The notes under the pieces: generated by a model
Database searches by the model: none
The model's input: the letters and a program-made list of their open reading frames with translations, nothing else
Told to the model about the DNA's origin: nothing
Assembly (NCBI GenBank): GCA_964247055.1
Contig: OZ176050.1
Span: 3,720,001 to 3,784,000, forward strand
DNA: 64,000 nt
Origin: Paragordius varius
Taxonomy: Eukaryota; Nematomorpha
Direction: 5' to 3'
Made by a program: the position numbers and the translations under genes
Part shown: positions 12,931-25,899 of the stretch, piece after piece
Layout of the letters: each line of letters opens with the position of its first letter
Position numbering within the stretch: position 1 is the first letter of the stretch

Positions 12931-13577
12931 CCCACCAATGGACAAAATGTTAGCTAAAAACGGTGGTCCTAACGTTAGATTATAGAAACAAAAATTAATA
13001 AGTACAATAAATTAATTTATTCATACCTAACTACACTTCATTTCATTAATAAACCCTTAAAAATTTGCAATCAGACTTTCAGTTTCAATAAACACTCTTC
13101 GATATTCAAATTTTTGAACGCAAAAAATTAAGGATTAATAATTTTTAAATATTTTGATTTCTTGGGCTTTCAGAAAGATAGATATATTAATTAAATGCCT
13201 AAAAGAATATTTTAGATTCATTGCAATATAATATTTGATTTTTATAACATCAGATAAAAATCACTTTAAAATTTAACTATCATTACCATAACCAAAAATT
13301 ATATCTTTTATTAAAATTTTAAGGTCGCTATATACACTCTAAACACAATACCTAAAGTAAATCAATAACAAAATTATATAGTTGTTTAACCTCTGGCTTC
13401 ATTATAAAAAAATAAAAATATAATTATTTAAATTTGCAAGTTAAAATCGGCGCTCATTTGTTATTGTCTTTGACCATCCTACCTCCATTACAAAATTTAA
13501 TTTCTGGGTATTTAACCAAAATTCTGAAACTATATAACGTATATCGCGTGATGGGCCTTATATCCACAATTATATCA
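12931..13577. other. no gene seen
   Basis: AT-rich spacer between the foldback element and the hAT element. I see nothing I can name here. Confidence 0.5.
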
Positions 13578-13585
13578 GCTATGTA

Positions 13586-16500
13586 TAAGGTGACCAGACG
13601 TCCCGCTTTTGGCGGGACAGTCCCGCTTTTTCACACTTTGTCCTGCGTCCCGCTACGTTTTTAAAATGTCCCGCTTTTTCACGATTATATAAAAAAAATT
13701 TTTAAATACAAATAAATTTTTTTTATCCGTTTAAATTTTTTATCATTAAATATCTTTAAAATCTATATATTTAAATTAAATTTTTTTATTTTTAAATTAA
13801 AAATATTTATTTTTTTTCGAATTTATATCATATGATTATACACTTTGCTTCCTATTACTACTATCATCATTATCAAAAAGCCAAATTTATACCACAAATC
13901 TGTAGATTAAAAGACAAATTGATACCACAAATCGGTACCTTACACGTTTATTCCAGGAAATTAAGGTAATATAATATTTATTATACTAATATTTTAGTTT
14001 TATTACTTGCAACATTATTAAAAAGCCAAATTAATACCTCAAATCGGTAGCTTAAAAGACAAATTGATACCACAAATCGGTACCTTACACGTTTATTCCA
14101 GAAAATTAAGGTTATTTATTATACTAATAGTAGTTAATATGAGCACAAAAAGAGGTTGTAAATTCAACGATGAATTAATGAAAGATTTTCCATTTATCAA
14201 AAAAACGAAGAATGAATCATCTGTTAAATGTCTTATATGCAAAGGGAATTCACCTTAGCACATGGCGGCAAGCATGATATTACAAAGCATATGGAAGCAC
14301 AGAAACATAAAAAATGTTTAGATATGGCGGCATCACCTTACAAAATGAGCGATTTTTTTCGAAAAACCGCTTTTGGATAGAAAGAAAAGAATTTGGCACT
14401 AGCTGAGGGCGTGTTATCTTTTCACGCCGTTAATCAAAATCATTCCTTTAGATCTATAGACTGTACCTCACAGGTTATTCGCACGTTCCATAAAAAATTT
14501 ACATGTGCCGTACAAAGGGTGAAGCCATTGTGTGCATGCCCTTTCGCCACATGCATTTTCTGAAATACAAAAAAATTTGCTGAAAATTAATTTCTTATCT
14601 ATATACTCTGATGCATCAAATCACCATGAAACAAAATTATTTCCCACTTTAATAAGATATTTTGATTCAGAAACCGGAGTAAAAATTAAAATTTTTTTAA
14701 TTTTTTTACCCGGTGAAAATTCCGAAATAATATTTACTTCAATAATGCATATTCTAGAAAAAAATAATTTAAAAGACAAAATTATCGCATAGCGCTGACA
14801 ACACCAATACGAACTTTGGTGGAAAAGCAAGGAGGGGAACAAAAAATATTTTTTAATTAACAAATAATCTAATCAAAACATTATTGGCGTTGGGTGTGCA
14901 GCGCATATAATACACAACGCTATTCAAACAGCTGCATATTTGTTATCCCTAGATGTGGAAAATGTAGTTGTAATATATTCCTATTTTTATATATACACAT
15001 TACGTGTTGAAACGCTTAAAGAATTCTGTGAAAATGCAGAAGTTCAATATTAAAAAATCCTTGGATATTGTAAAACTCGTTGGTTAGCTTTTATGCCAGC
15101 TATCGAAAGAATTTTAAAAATGTATGATCCTTTAAAATCTTTTTTTTATCACAGGACAAATGTCCTACTACTTTAAAAAAAAGTGATTCTTCAAAAATAT
15201 GGTTAGAATTCTTACATAATCAAGCTTCTCTTTCAAAATGTTATTAAATTTATAGAAGGTAACAAAATTTCGGCAATCGAAGTAGCCAATGAAGTTAGTA
15301 CTAAAATTCCAATGTCAAGAACGGTTAGAAAATAATTTTATACCATTAAACATCCGCAATATAATAAATAATTTAGAAAAACAAGGCTTAATAAATCGCC
15401 AAGATATCCTGTACCATATAAAAATGTTTTATACAAACTGTAAAGATTATTTGGAAGACTGGACGACACAATTCAATGGAATTGATTATTTTCATCGGAT
15501 AACATTAAAATCAAAATTTAATTGGTGCGATGTTCAAAAATCATTTGATTATATCTGTTTCCAAAAATTATCAAAAAGTAATCTTTCAGAAAATGATATT
15601 TTTTCTGAAGTATCATTAGTTAAAAGATATATTAATAATGAAAAACTTAAATTGTGGGCAAAAGAAAAATATACAGTAGAAAAGAAATGGTTGGAAATAC
15701 TTCATCATTGTGAAGCCAACTATATTACATACAATAATATTTTAAAAATTGTGGAATTCGCACTATCTTTACCTGGAACCAACGCTGCTACTGTGCGCGT
15801 TTTATCCACAGTAAATCAGGTGTCGACATCGGAAAAATCAAATTTAAATGTTGAAACTTTAAAGGCCGTTTTATCTGTCAAATATAATTTGACAAATTTT
15901 TGTGAAGACTTCTACAATGTTTTAAAAAATAATGACAATCTGCTAAAACGCATTCACTCAAACAAAAAATATACCAAAGAATAAAATATTTTCTGTAAAG
16001 TTTTTGTATTAATAATTAAAATTATTTAAAATATTGTATAAGTCTTCATAATTTGTCAAATTATATTTTAACACATAAAATGGCTTTTAATCAACATTTA
16101 AATTTGATTCCGTGTCCTTACTTAATTTACTGTGGAAAAACGCGTTTAGCAGTGGTTCAGGTAAAGATAATGCAAATTCTACACTTAAAATATTTTTGTA
16201 TGGAACATAATTTGTTTAAAAATGATTATTTTAACCATTTCTATCCTAAGTATTTTTTTCTGTTGTTCATAATATAAGTTTTCATTCATTATATTTATTG
16301 GGACTTCATAAAAAGTGTCATTGTGCACCGTCTTGTCTTCCAAATAATCATTTCTGTTTGTAAAAAACATTTTTATATTCTGGCTATTCATTGAGACTTG
16401 TTTTTCTGGATGCTTTATGATACGATTAGGTAATGGTATAAAATTATTTTCTAACCTTTTTTGACTTAGAATTTTGACCTTTGTCCTGTGATAAAATATA

Positions 16501-16983
16501 GGATTCTAGGAGATCACATTTTTATAAATATTTCAATCGCTGGCAAAAGAGCTAACCAACAGTTCTACAATATCCAAGCATTTTAACATCTATATTTTCC
16601 ACATCCAGGGGTAACAAATCAGTAGCTGTTTGAATAGCGTTGTGTATCTGCCAATAATGTTTTGATTAAGATTATTCGCTAAATTGTTAAAATATTTTTT
16701 GTGCCGCTTCTTGCATCACCCAGCGCCCTTTGTGATTATTTCGTCATTATTATTTTTTCTAGAATATTACAATCACTTCACCCTTGGTTCGTGCAAGTAA
16801 ATTTATTGAATAAGGTACAAACAACCTGTAAGGTACAATTTTTTTATATTTATAATGTATTTGTGTTAAAAATAAATAAATATTACAATAAATTTTTTGT
16901 ATAAAAATTTTTGGTTGTACGCCCCAATGACCCCCCTTCTCAGATTTGTCCCGCTTTTTCCTTCAAAAAATCTGGTCACCTTA
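13586..16983. mobile_element. palindromic hAT-family element with decayed transposase
   Basis: Perfect 13-bp terminal inverted repeats (TAAGGTGACCAGA at 13586-13598, TCTGGTCACCTTA at 16971-16983) with an 8-bp target duplication (GCTATGTA at 13578-13585 and 16984-16991), as expected for hAT. The left arm encodes a broken plus-strand transposase: a short N-terminal zinc-finger-like segment with CLIC (14139-14260), a core (14350-14860) and a C-terminal dimerisation region (15289-15984) with LPGTNAATVRVLSTVN and NVETLKAVLSVKYN. Frameshifts and stops separate these pieces. From about 16000 the sequence reverses: it is a shortened inverted copy of the left arm, for example the 23 bp at 14912-14934 recur inverted at 16624-16646. 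Both outer ends therefore derive from the same original end. Confidence 0.88.
13875..14130 (+). repeat. tandem duplication inside the hAT left arm
   Basis: Two copies of a unit of about 145 bp. A 48-bp block containing 'gataccacaaatcggtacc' is identical at 13909-13956 and 14054-14101. Confidence 0.85.
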
Positions 16984-16991
16984 GCTATGTA

Positions 16992-17385
16992 TTAACCTTG
17001 TCGCAAAATCATGTACATTGAGATGCAATGGACAATATTAATGAACAAGTTAGCGTGCATCTAGAAAAATGGTATGCAGTAATTTTAAAAAGTTTTTAGT
17101 ATCCCGATTCTGAATTAAAATGTTGAGAGTTTTAAATTTCACCAGACAATTTAAGCTATATTTAAAAAGATTCATACTACAATTTTATTCATAAGTTAAA
17201 AATTAATATTCACAAAATATTATGCTCGCTAATGTTGTATCTCATAAATTATTTATACCATTCATTCTGTTTTTATTATTTTTTTTTCATAGAAGGGGGA
17301 CAAAAGAGACAGAAGAAGTTAATTTGGGCGATTTTCTCCGAAAACCTTTTTCATATCATCAAATTTTATTTACACAAAATCTTTC
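16992..17385. other. 5' flank of the probable receptor gene
   Basis: Non-coding AT-rich stretch between the hAT element and the start codon at 17386. It should hold the receptor promoter, but I see no distinct motif. Confidence 0.4.
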
Positions 17386-18453
17386 ATGAGTTACATATAT
17401 AAACAGTATTTGATACGTGGCTTAGTCTTTACATTTAGCTGCAAACTTACCATACTATTGGGCATTGCTGCTCTAGAAACCATCGGGTGGATTAAAAATG
17501 TTCGAAAAAAGCGGAAAATCAGAGCAAATATGTTAGGGGAAGACGTGGAAAACTTGGAAGCATTTATTAAACCCCACGTAAGTGAATCTGTATACAGCCG
17601 AGAAACTATTGGCAACTTTAAAAAAATTCTTATAATTTGCATCATTTGTGACATTTATTTGGACAGTCAACATATCGTGAATCTTAACATGGAAAATGAG
17701 GATTGGAATATTATGTCGCATCGGTCATTCAACATTTTCAAATGCAAATTCGACCCTTTCATCTATAAAGTTACAACGGGGATCGGTAACTTTGGAAGGT
17801 ATGTCCTAATTTTGTATAAATTTCAACATTTCTTACCAATCCATCATCCCATGTACAAATTGACGGAGTTTCTTAGCTCAGACATAAATCTTGATTCCGT
17901 GGCTGAAGTGACAGTTATTACAATCTTACTTCTAAATACCCCGTTCATTCTTATGGCCAAGCTTTATAGGATGCAGGGAACGTATCTTTGTCTCAAAAGC
18001 CAATACTTCATAAACTTGGATTCGTTTGTCTTTATACTTATTTGTACGTTTTTACCCCTAGCCATATCTATACTGGTGTATTGGGTCATCCTGAAAGACA
18101 TGATTAATGTCAATTATCAAATTCATAAATCTATGATGCACCATAGGAGAGAACAAGTGCGTGTTTTTATGCGCCGAACAAGCCGAAACATATTTTTTCA
18201 ACAGGTGGATAAAATTAAAGGAACAATCTCAAATATGAGAACGGTTAAATTTTGGATGGAATTTTATGACGTGTGTAAAGCCATTTTGTTTCATACAAAT
18301 GCTCTTTTATACTTTGGTCTTCAATCACTTATTATATCTGGACTAGTGTTAAGCATTAAAAAACCCGTTGCTATCCTGCTCTATCTCAAATACATTTACT
18401 ATGGTTGTGCATTTAGCCTTTTCATCAAAGATTTGTATCATATATACAATTAA
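17386..18453 (+). CDS. probable divergent rhodopsin-type 7TM receptor
   Basis: Intronless 355-residue ORF from ATG 17386. About seven hydrophobic spans can be read, near residues 13-33, 80-98, 128-150, 175-195, 214-236, 292-315 and 328-350. The third span is followed by FQHFLPIHHPMYK, which has the spacing of the class A DRYxAIxxPxxY box but lacks the Asp-Arg pair. The last span ends DLYHIYN where NPxxY would stand. A long basic loop (RREQVRVFMRRTSR) sits between spans five and six, as in class A receptors. I therefore read it as a divergent orphan GPCR at the cell surface. A gustatory-receptor-like or unrelated multipass protein is possible. The next gene, UBLCP1, is convergent. Confidence 0.5.
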   Translation: MSYIYKQYLIRGLVFTFSCKLTILLGIAALETIGWIKNVRKKRKIRANMLGEDVENLEAFIKPHVSESVYSRETIGNFKKILIICIICDIYLDSQHIVNLNMENEDWNIMSHRSFNIFKCKFDPFIYKVTTGIGNFGRYVLILYKFQHFLPIHHPMYKLTEFLSSDINLDSVAEVTVITILLLNTPFILMAKLYRMQGTYLCLKSQYFINLDSFVFILICTFLPLAISILVYWVILKDMINVNYQIHKSMMHHRREQVRVFMRRTSRNIFFQQVDKIKGTISNMRTVKFWMEFYDVCKAILFHTNALLYFGLQSLIISGLVLSIKKPVAILLYLKYIYYGCAFSLFIKDLYHIYN

Positions 18454-18779
18454 TTCTTTCCAATTTAATTCTTTCTTTCAAATATAAACAATTTATCAAT
18501 ATATTAACATTGGAGCATCTAACTAAATTTGCAATTGTTTTGTGGTCCGCATATATCTTGTTTTACGGGTTATGTTGCATCACGATTTTTGGCATTTTCC
18601 ATGAGCATATTTTTAATGTTTCTATACGCAATAATAATAATAATAATAATAATAAATATTATGTCGATTGCTCAACAAATACGAGACGTATAAAAAAACA
18701 TAAATATTCCATTAGTAAAATGTGTTGCGTAATGAGCCCAAAAAAACAAACCAAAGCACACTAATTAGTAATTAACAAT
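18454..18779. other. spacer with (AAT)n microsatellite
   Basis: Convergent spacer between the 7TM gene and UBLCP1. An (AAT)n run at about 18630-18657 gives an Asn stretch in a short ORF (18510-18764) that I do not regard as a gene. Confidence 0.6.
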
Positions 18780-21350
18780 TTAAAATAAATGGTATATGGT
18801 ATACTTTTTCCATTTACTATGATCCAATTTGGCGAATCCCCCTTTCGATTGTATAGCAATGTGAGATAAATATTTACCCAACCAAAGCAAATCTTCATCC
18901 TTCGTTTCAACGTTATCATGAGTATTATGATAAGCGTATATCTAACATAAACAGTAAAATAGCATGTTCAGTTAAAATAATGCAAAATGATCTTATATGA
19001 TAAATACCAAATTAATATGATATTTCAATATGGCTCTACATAAAAACATAAAAAGTCTTAATGTGATCATTAGATAATGATGTCAAAATTTTTTGAAAAC
19101 ATAAAAAAAATAACTATAAAAGAAATTTATTATCGCCAAATTGCAATGTATAAGATTAAAATCAACCTTAATCCCATTGTTGGGGTTCATGAGGAAATTG
19201 TGTCGACAGTCATCTACAATCACAGTGTTATCTGCATTGTAGTATTCTGGAAATTTACCCCATATAACACCCAACGGTTTGACCTTTTTTACATAAAAAA
19301 TTGTCAGGATACGTCTCAAATGGTACTTTATTAAATAAAAGAGACCATTATATTAAAATAAATAGAATTATTTAAAACGTTGAAGATATGAAATGGTTAA
19401 AATTAAACCCAATATATTTGTCATTATAACATGAAAACCAATTTGCTTGATTAAATTAAAAATACAATTGCCTTTTTAATAATTCAGTATTTATGCCTTA
19501 TACATAGTTTGCAAAGTTAATAGAAAACTTAAATCAATCTAAACGTTAAGGCTTAATAATAATAATTTAAGTGTTAAACACTGGATAATCACTTAAAACC
19601 ATATAAAAACAATTAACACTATATTAAATTTAAATGTTTGTTAAGATCCCAAGAGTTAATCCTGGGTTTTAGCTGTAAATTTATTTTTGTGAAAAATGGC
19701 GATATATATTTATTGTTTAAATTTAAAACTCTATTTAAAACATTCTGTTGTTTTGTTAACCAGTTCAAATTTTTCCTGCAGCTTAGAGTGACGCGGTGAA
19801 ATAAAAAATGACGTAAACATAACATTCTTGACCATATTTTGCGTTTTTAATTTTGTAAGATATTTAGGAGCATTTATTTATTGGTTATAAAGTATTTATG
19901 TGTTACATATTGATTAAAACTATTCTGTATAAATGGATTATAAATTTTATCCTAATATAAAATTTTGAACCATAAATTTTAACATTTTCCAACTTCTGGT
20001 ACTTCCATATGCCTCACCTGAACCTTTTTATGTATTACCCTTTTAGTTGTACAATCATATACCTTCTCTCTGTAAATTAATGCTTATCAATTGTTCTTAA
20101 TAAAATTTGTAAAAAACCAAATATAAACGAAAATGGTGTCATGCACACAATTTATATATAATGATCGCGGAAAATAATTAGCTAAAATATCCGCAAAAAG
20201 GGTCAATAAAGCAATATCTTACATCTACTAAACCGCGGTCCTCAGTGTAAACGGAAATCATTGCAGCTCGATCAAGAAAAAAGCTAATTTTGTAATCAAA
20301 TCCGGTGCCAGATTCCTCCTGTAAAGCTTGTCCTAACTGACTTATTTTCGATTCAATGTATTTCATATTGGTAGCGGCTAAAATTAAAAAAATAAAATTG
20401 TTGTACGGTTGGCATATGTAAAAAAAATATTAGAAATAGTAGTTAGGAGTTAAAATAAATTTGTTTAATTTTGAGAAAAATGGCAATTTCCAATATTTAC
20501 CAAATTTAGTACTTATTACTTTAATATGAATAGAAACAAATTACTTTAATATCAATTAATAAATATTTTTACTTTACCTTAATCATTATTAAAAACCTAA
20601 AGTTATATATAAAAACATACTTAGTAACATAAATAGAGAAATTTGATTTAATTAATTTAATATTTTTCACTATTAAAAAAGGGGGATTTTGGATTATAAA
20701 AAAAGAAACATAAAAAAATTAAAATATTACACCAAATGCATATATCATAATATTCATATACGGTGTGCAAAAAATCATGGAGATATGGGCGCATTAATTC
20801 AGAACCCTTTTCGGCGTATGATTTATGATCTTAAAATAGATAAGTTTATAATAACCAAAAATAGTTCCATCTATGTCCAAAACAAGTAAATTTTTGCCAG
20901 GTCTAGGCTTTGTAAATACATTTATATCATAATTATCAATTCTTTGTTGAATCTTGTCCAAATATATCTGCCTTAAGGGTAATAATTATTTCAAAAACCT
21001 TAAATGAAGGGCTGTTTCTTCTTCAACACAAAAATCGTCTAAATCATTTTTTATTTCTTCTACTGGTTTATATTCATCAAGCTAGCGACTTAAAGGAAAA
21101 AAACTTGTTCGTTTGATCCAATAACCATAATCTTCATCCCATCTTTAATATTTGTTTTTTCCAACGAGTCATCATCATTCCCTGTATATATATATAATTA
21201 AAAAACACCTTTTATCCCAATTAATTTTTGACGATCTGGCAATACATTGGTTAAATCAAATATCTTCAATTTTAAATCTAACAATTTGGACTTTTCATTT
21301 AAATCCGCAATTTTAAAATTGTTTTTATTCCATTTTATGTGTATTAACAT
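18780..21350 (-). CDS. UBLCP1: ubiquitin-like-domain CTD phosphatase 1 (UBLCP1), complete
   Basis: UBLCP1 is a nuclear HAD/FCP-type phosphatase that binds and dephosphorylates the 26S proteasome. Exons: 21350-21209, 21181-21105, 21081-20999, 20971-20856, 20829-20731, 20377-20223, 19283-19167, 18941-18780; all phases agree. They total 316 residues, close to the human length of 318 as I recall it. The N-terminal ubiquitin-like domain (residues 1-75) includes [12 protein letters not shown]. The catalytic motif [10 protein letters not shown] follows at about 132-141, with the nucleophile and acid as DxD. Next come [38 protein letters not shown] and [10 protein letters not shown]. The C-terminal helix holds LGKYLSHIA and the protein ends YHLF. 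Introns 1-4 are only 27, 23, 27 and 26 nt; introns 5-7 are 353, 939 and 225 nt. The acceptor of exon 7 is purine-rich, but the reading is forced by homology. Confidence 0.95.
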
Positions 21351-22832
21351 TTGATCATATGCCGACCATGCCTCCGCCACCGTCAAACTTGAAACTTATT
21401 TTGAAAGATTTATACAAAGATCCGTTCAAATTTGCGCTTATTAAAAGTTGGGGAACATTTGCTTTCAGTGTTTGGTTTGTACGGCATGTATTAGAAAATC
21501 TGGATTTATTTGGGATCAATCCTCTGCCATTATAAATAAATGTATATACTTCCATATATATATTGTTTTTAAATGTGATTATATTGAAACATATTAGGAA
21601 AATATTTATTTAGTCTTTATTCAATTATTAATGATTTTTTGTCTCGGTCATAATTCGTAAATATATTTAATTATAACTAGCAATTTATATTAAAAGTCTG
21701 ATAAATTTTTCAAACTCATACCCGTTTTTTTTATATTTCTTTTAATTTCTTTGAATATTTACCCTACAAATAAAATATGTCTCGCCAAAAATATGCTTTG
21801 GGCCCAATCAATTATTGTCATTTTTTGCATATTTGGTTAAGGAATTTTATTTATTAAATTATAAAAAATTATGCGCGTTGTTTTTAAAATATATGAAAAC
21901 AAAGCTTACAAAAATACCTATATTTTAAAGCTAGAAAATTTTTAATAAATTAAAATTGCCTAGAATATAATTATTTGTTTAGGGAGAGTGTATATGATTA
22001 AGAATATTTAATAAGGAAAATTTAAATTTTAAGGTATTTGGTTCTAATTTACGACATTTATATAACAATATTCAGTTAATAGATAAGGTTTGCTTCAGTC
22101 GTAGCCTTTGACAATTCTAGTTAAAGTTATATGGGTATATCAGTGAAAACAGTCAATATGGGGCGTGTATTAAAATTAACAGCTATATTAACTGCTAAAC
22201 TCCCTAAGCTAAGGGGCGTGTAATATCAAAACAACAAATTTTAAATAATTTTGAGATCATAAGGATTAGAAATAGATAATGCCGTCTATCAACGAATGTG
22301 AAGGTGATATTTTAACCGCATGACTGAACAATGGAAGCGGGCTAGATATAAGAAATTGACTTGAAAGAATGGCTAAAAATGTTTCCAATTCCTCATATAT
22401 ATTTTTACGTAACTTTAATTAATTATTTCAAATCAGCACCCATGACCATTTATTTCATAAACTCTTTTTATATATTTTTCCAATTTTAATTTTATGAGCA
22501 GAAGTTTAATATAATATCTAGGTTCATAAATACAAACCATTAAGCAAAAAACCATTTCTAAGGCCTCTTGTGAGTCAGTCTATTATTATAACTGTGATTC
22601 AACCCATATTTTGCTATAAAAATTTAAAGCCATATCAGCAAACAGAGGTAATCACCAAAAAAATATTTTTTTGTCAAAGGCCTTGTACTATATATTGATA
22701 TTCCAAATATCTCTAAATAAGTATATTAAAAAATTAAAATAAATATTCATGGCCATAAAAAGCACTTTTTGGCCACGGTATGAGTTATACCGCTTTACAT
22801 CATATCATATAGCATCAAAGCGAAAAAAATTA
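21351..22832. other. no gene seen
   Basis: Spacer between UBLCP1 (5' end at 21350) and the 3' end of the next gene. Short ORFs such as 21355-21555 have no recognisable features. Confidence 0.5.
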
Positions 22833-22977
22833 TTTATTTAATTTTTCGATCGTTTACACATTTTGCAACAGGTGATATAACTTTTGTAATACAAGTTTCA
22901 TAAAATCTTAACAAAAAATTTAAAATATGTTCTGCATGGCAGCATTAAACTCATTAAAGTGATGGTTGCGTTGCTTT

Positions 22978-24531
22978 TTATCCATGATGTTTTCCATAAT
23001 TTCTTGAGCTATATCCTCCGTGGTGGTGATGTCCATAACCTCTATGAGATCTTCCATACGAGCCACCCTGATGTCTCTCATAGTTAGTCCCGTAGCTTGC
23101 GTGTCCGCCATATTGCCTACCATATGATGATCGTCTGCCATGTCCTTTCCAACTCCAGTCATTTAAGGTGCGTTTATATCTTTTGTTATAGGCACCACCA
23201 TGATGTCCCAAAGAGCGATATCCGCTATATCGATGATGATGACCCCCTGAAATAAATCAAACGTTTGAGAAAATACTAAGGATGGGAATAATTGATTGAT
23301 AAATGTATACTATTTTCGGTTTAAAATTTTTAAACCAATATAATTATCAAAGAGCAACACATTACTATGAATAGTAATAACTAAATGCGTAATTATTTAA
23401 TAAAAATTAAAAGAATGAACAATTTCACTTGAAATTAATTTTTATTAAATAAATACGGATGTCCTTTATATTTATCATATTCTTTTGCTTGTATTTAATG
23501 TAGTTTAATGAATAATTAGCTATATACCTCCCCGGTGACCATGACTTTGGCCATAATTGTATCCATAATTTCTTGTTTCATGATGATAACCATAATGTGA
23601 CCTGCCTCTGCCATAATTTAAATCTCGTTTGCTACGTGCTGAACTTAAAGGTAAAATATTTTGCGTCTCATCATCACCGACATCTTGTGCATCTATTGAT
23701 TCTCTGACGTACCTTTTTCCAGTTGAATCGTCTTCAAAATCATTTTCGAATGGGACAGATGGTACTAAATTATCATTTTCAATTTCTTTATTCGCTTGAA
23801 CGCTGACAAATATGAAGAGGCAAATGCTCTATATGACAATAAATAAAATATTTTAAATCCGTTATGACATTACCTTTTTAAGCAGTTTATACTTCAAAAT
23901 ATTGATATATATTCATTAATGTTGCGTTTTTTACCTTGAGCAATCTTCTTAATATATTTGGATTATGAAATATTGGTTGTATTATGTTTATTTGTGTTTT
24001 TTTTTTCAATTAATAATGATATTTGGATTTCCGAATATGTGGAAACTGTTTTTATTATCTAAAATACTTTAGTATTATATCATTTTGATGTATTAATTGA
24101 AAATGATAAAAAAATTATTTTTATGTTACTTTAACCTTTTTTTAAAACCAAAAAAGCGTTTTGGGATAATTCAGAACCTAAACCGCGGTTTCATAAAATA
24201 TAAGTTTAAAATTTATCTTTTTAATTTTATACGATGAAAATTAAATTTTTTTATATTTTTATTTTTTTCAGCCTTATGCCTCATCAATATTTATTAGTTA
24301 TAGTCATTTTGTAGAAATTAGGTTTGTAAATTCAAATAAGGAACCGAAATCAAAACCATTTTTTATACAAAAAACAACAGAACTAAAATTTTTGGAGCAG
24401 AACACAGTGAAATCGGAACCAATAACCGTTTTAATCCAAGAGCAAAAATGAAAAGTATATAAGGATAAACACATAAAAATTAAGTATAGTGTAATGTAAA
24501 TTACCAATAGAAGTATGAGTTGGGGTTTCAT
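22978..24531 (-). CDS. secreted Gly/His/Tyr-rich preproprotein (paralogue 1)
   Basis: Three exons: 24531-24505, 23828-23528, 23246-22978, giving 198 residues. The first exon (27 nt, phase 0) plus the start of exon 2 form a signal peptide ending near SVQA. An acidic stretch follows (NDFEDDS, DVGDDE), then the furin-type site RSKR before DLNYGRG, a second one (RYKR before TLND) in exon 3, and a tail rich in Gly, His, Tyr and Arg ending in a HHHH run and GKHHG. Exon number, first-exon length, intron phases (0, 1) and the RxKR-DLN junction are shared with the gene at 28025-28985, so the two are paralogues. The mature part could be an antimicrobial, cuticle or matrix peptide; I do not recognise the family. 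A minus-strand AATAAA lies at 22838-22833, about 140 nt past the stop. Confidence 0.75.
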
Positions 24532-25899
24532 ATCAAACGATACAAATGTATTAGATTTGATGAAAAAGTAGTGCTTGCTTAAAAAAACTTGCCTTTTTAT
24601 ACCTTTTTACCAGACACATCAATTGACCACCGTTTTGAAGGTTAACGTTATTGTCGCAATATTAATTGTGGTTTTTATCGTCGATGTAACTTAATTTTGT
24701 AAAATTTATGATAAATTATTATTTAACCTTATCACTTTTATTTAACCGAGGATAACATTTTGATACTATAATTATCAGTGATCTTTATAATTTTTTATGA
24801 ATAATTTATGTATAATGATATTTTTACATGGACAATTATTGTCAACTCTACGATTATGATTTAAAGAATATAAATAATTCAAGTCTACCATGTAATTTTT
24901 GCAATTAAAACCTTGATTTGTCAAAATTACCATTATTGTCATAAAATAATCGATTTATTATAAAATCATAGTTATCATTTGTGAATGATGAACGATTACT
25001 AAACTGTATATGGGTTTTATATGCTAATCTATTCGCTATCCTCTTAGGGGGCAGTCTAAGGATAAATATATATTTAAAAACATTATATGGGTCATAACTT
25101 TAAAGGGATAGAAAATACAAAAATGCTAAATTCAAAATAAACATTATATTTAAATAGATAACGACCTTTAAACCAGTCAACTTTAAATTAATTTTAAAAT
25201 TATTATTTTATATCTATGTTTTTGATTTAAAACCAAATCCTTTTTATCACTTCATTATTATCTTTTTAGGTAGTTTTTTACCCAGAGCGATTGTGAATTC
25301 CAATATTTTAAGACATATAGGACCAAATTTAAAATAAAGCAATCTATGGCAATTTAGGGGCGCAATATTAAAAAATTAAAAGTACTATTGTAAAAACACA
25401 TTCCCATACGTTTTGCCGCCATTTTTTTCCTGGATTTTTTAAGGATAGGCACTTATAATCTATGTTGCATAGAATTCTAGTTTATGCCCTTTAAATCTCT
25501 AAAGATACAGTCAAGAAGGCATTTAATTAAAAAAAATTGGGAGAAAGAAATCCTCAAAAATTAAATGATGAATTAACAGTTAATATTGCAATCATAGCTG
25601 TAAATTTTTATGAAATAATTTTAAGTTTTTAAATATTATAAAATAAAATATTTTAAAAATGTCGCTCTTGATAAATAAGTTTTGAGAAAATAAGCTGCTA
25701 ACATTTTCGGTAAGTTTTGGTTAAATTATAAAACTTATTTAATCAGTTAAATTATTTTTATTATAATATCTTGTTAAAGTTTTTTTTATTCACCAAGTTG
25801 GTGTAAAAAGCGGTATACATTCCAAGACCTTTTAATTGATTATTTTTTAAATACTAAAGACAACCAAATATTCGTAAAAATCCCAATACAAATATTATT
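24532..25899. other. no gene seen
   Basis: AT-rich 5' flank of paralogue 1 and spacer. I find no coding exon or repeat I can define. Confidence 0.45.

Noticed and set aside
12750-12953. ORF of 67 residues, and the opposite ORF at 11825-12148
   Set aside because: Both lie in the arms of the foldback repeat; the reading frames are not kept in the related copies.
18510-18764. 84-residue ORF after the 7TM gene with a hydrophobic start and an Asn run
   Set aside because: The Asn run is only the (AAT)n microsatellite, there is no homology, and it has no splice link to the preceding gene.
21355-21555. 66-residue minus-strand ORF upstream of UBLCP1
   Set aside because: UBLCP1 has a good start at 21350 matching the family N-terminus; the ORF has no donor leading into it and no family likeness.
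22920-23162. Met/Asp-rich minus-strand ORF overlapping the last exon of the Gly/His-rich gene
   Set aside because: The alternative frame gives the HHHH/Gly-rich tail that continues correctly from exon 2; this one has no partner exon.
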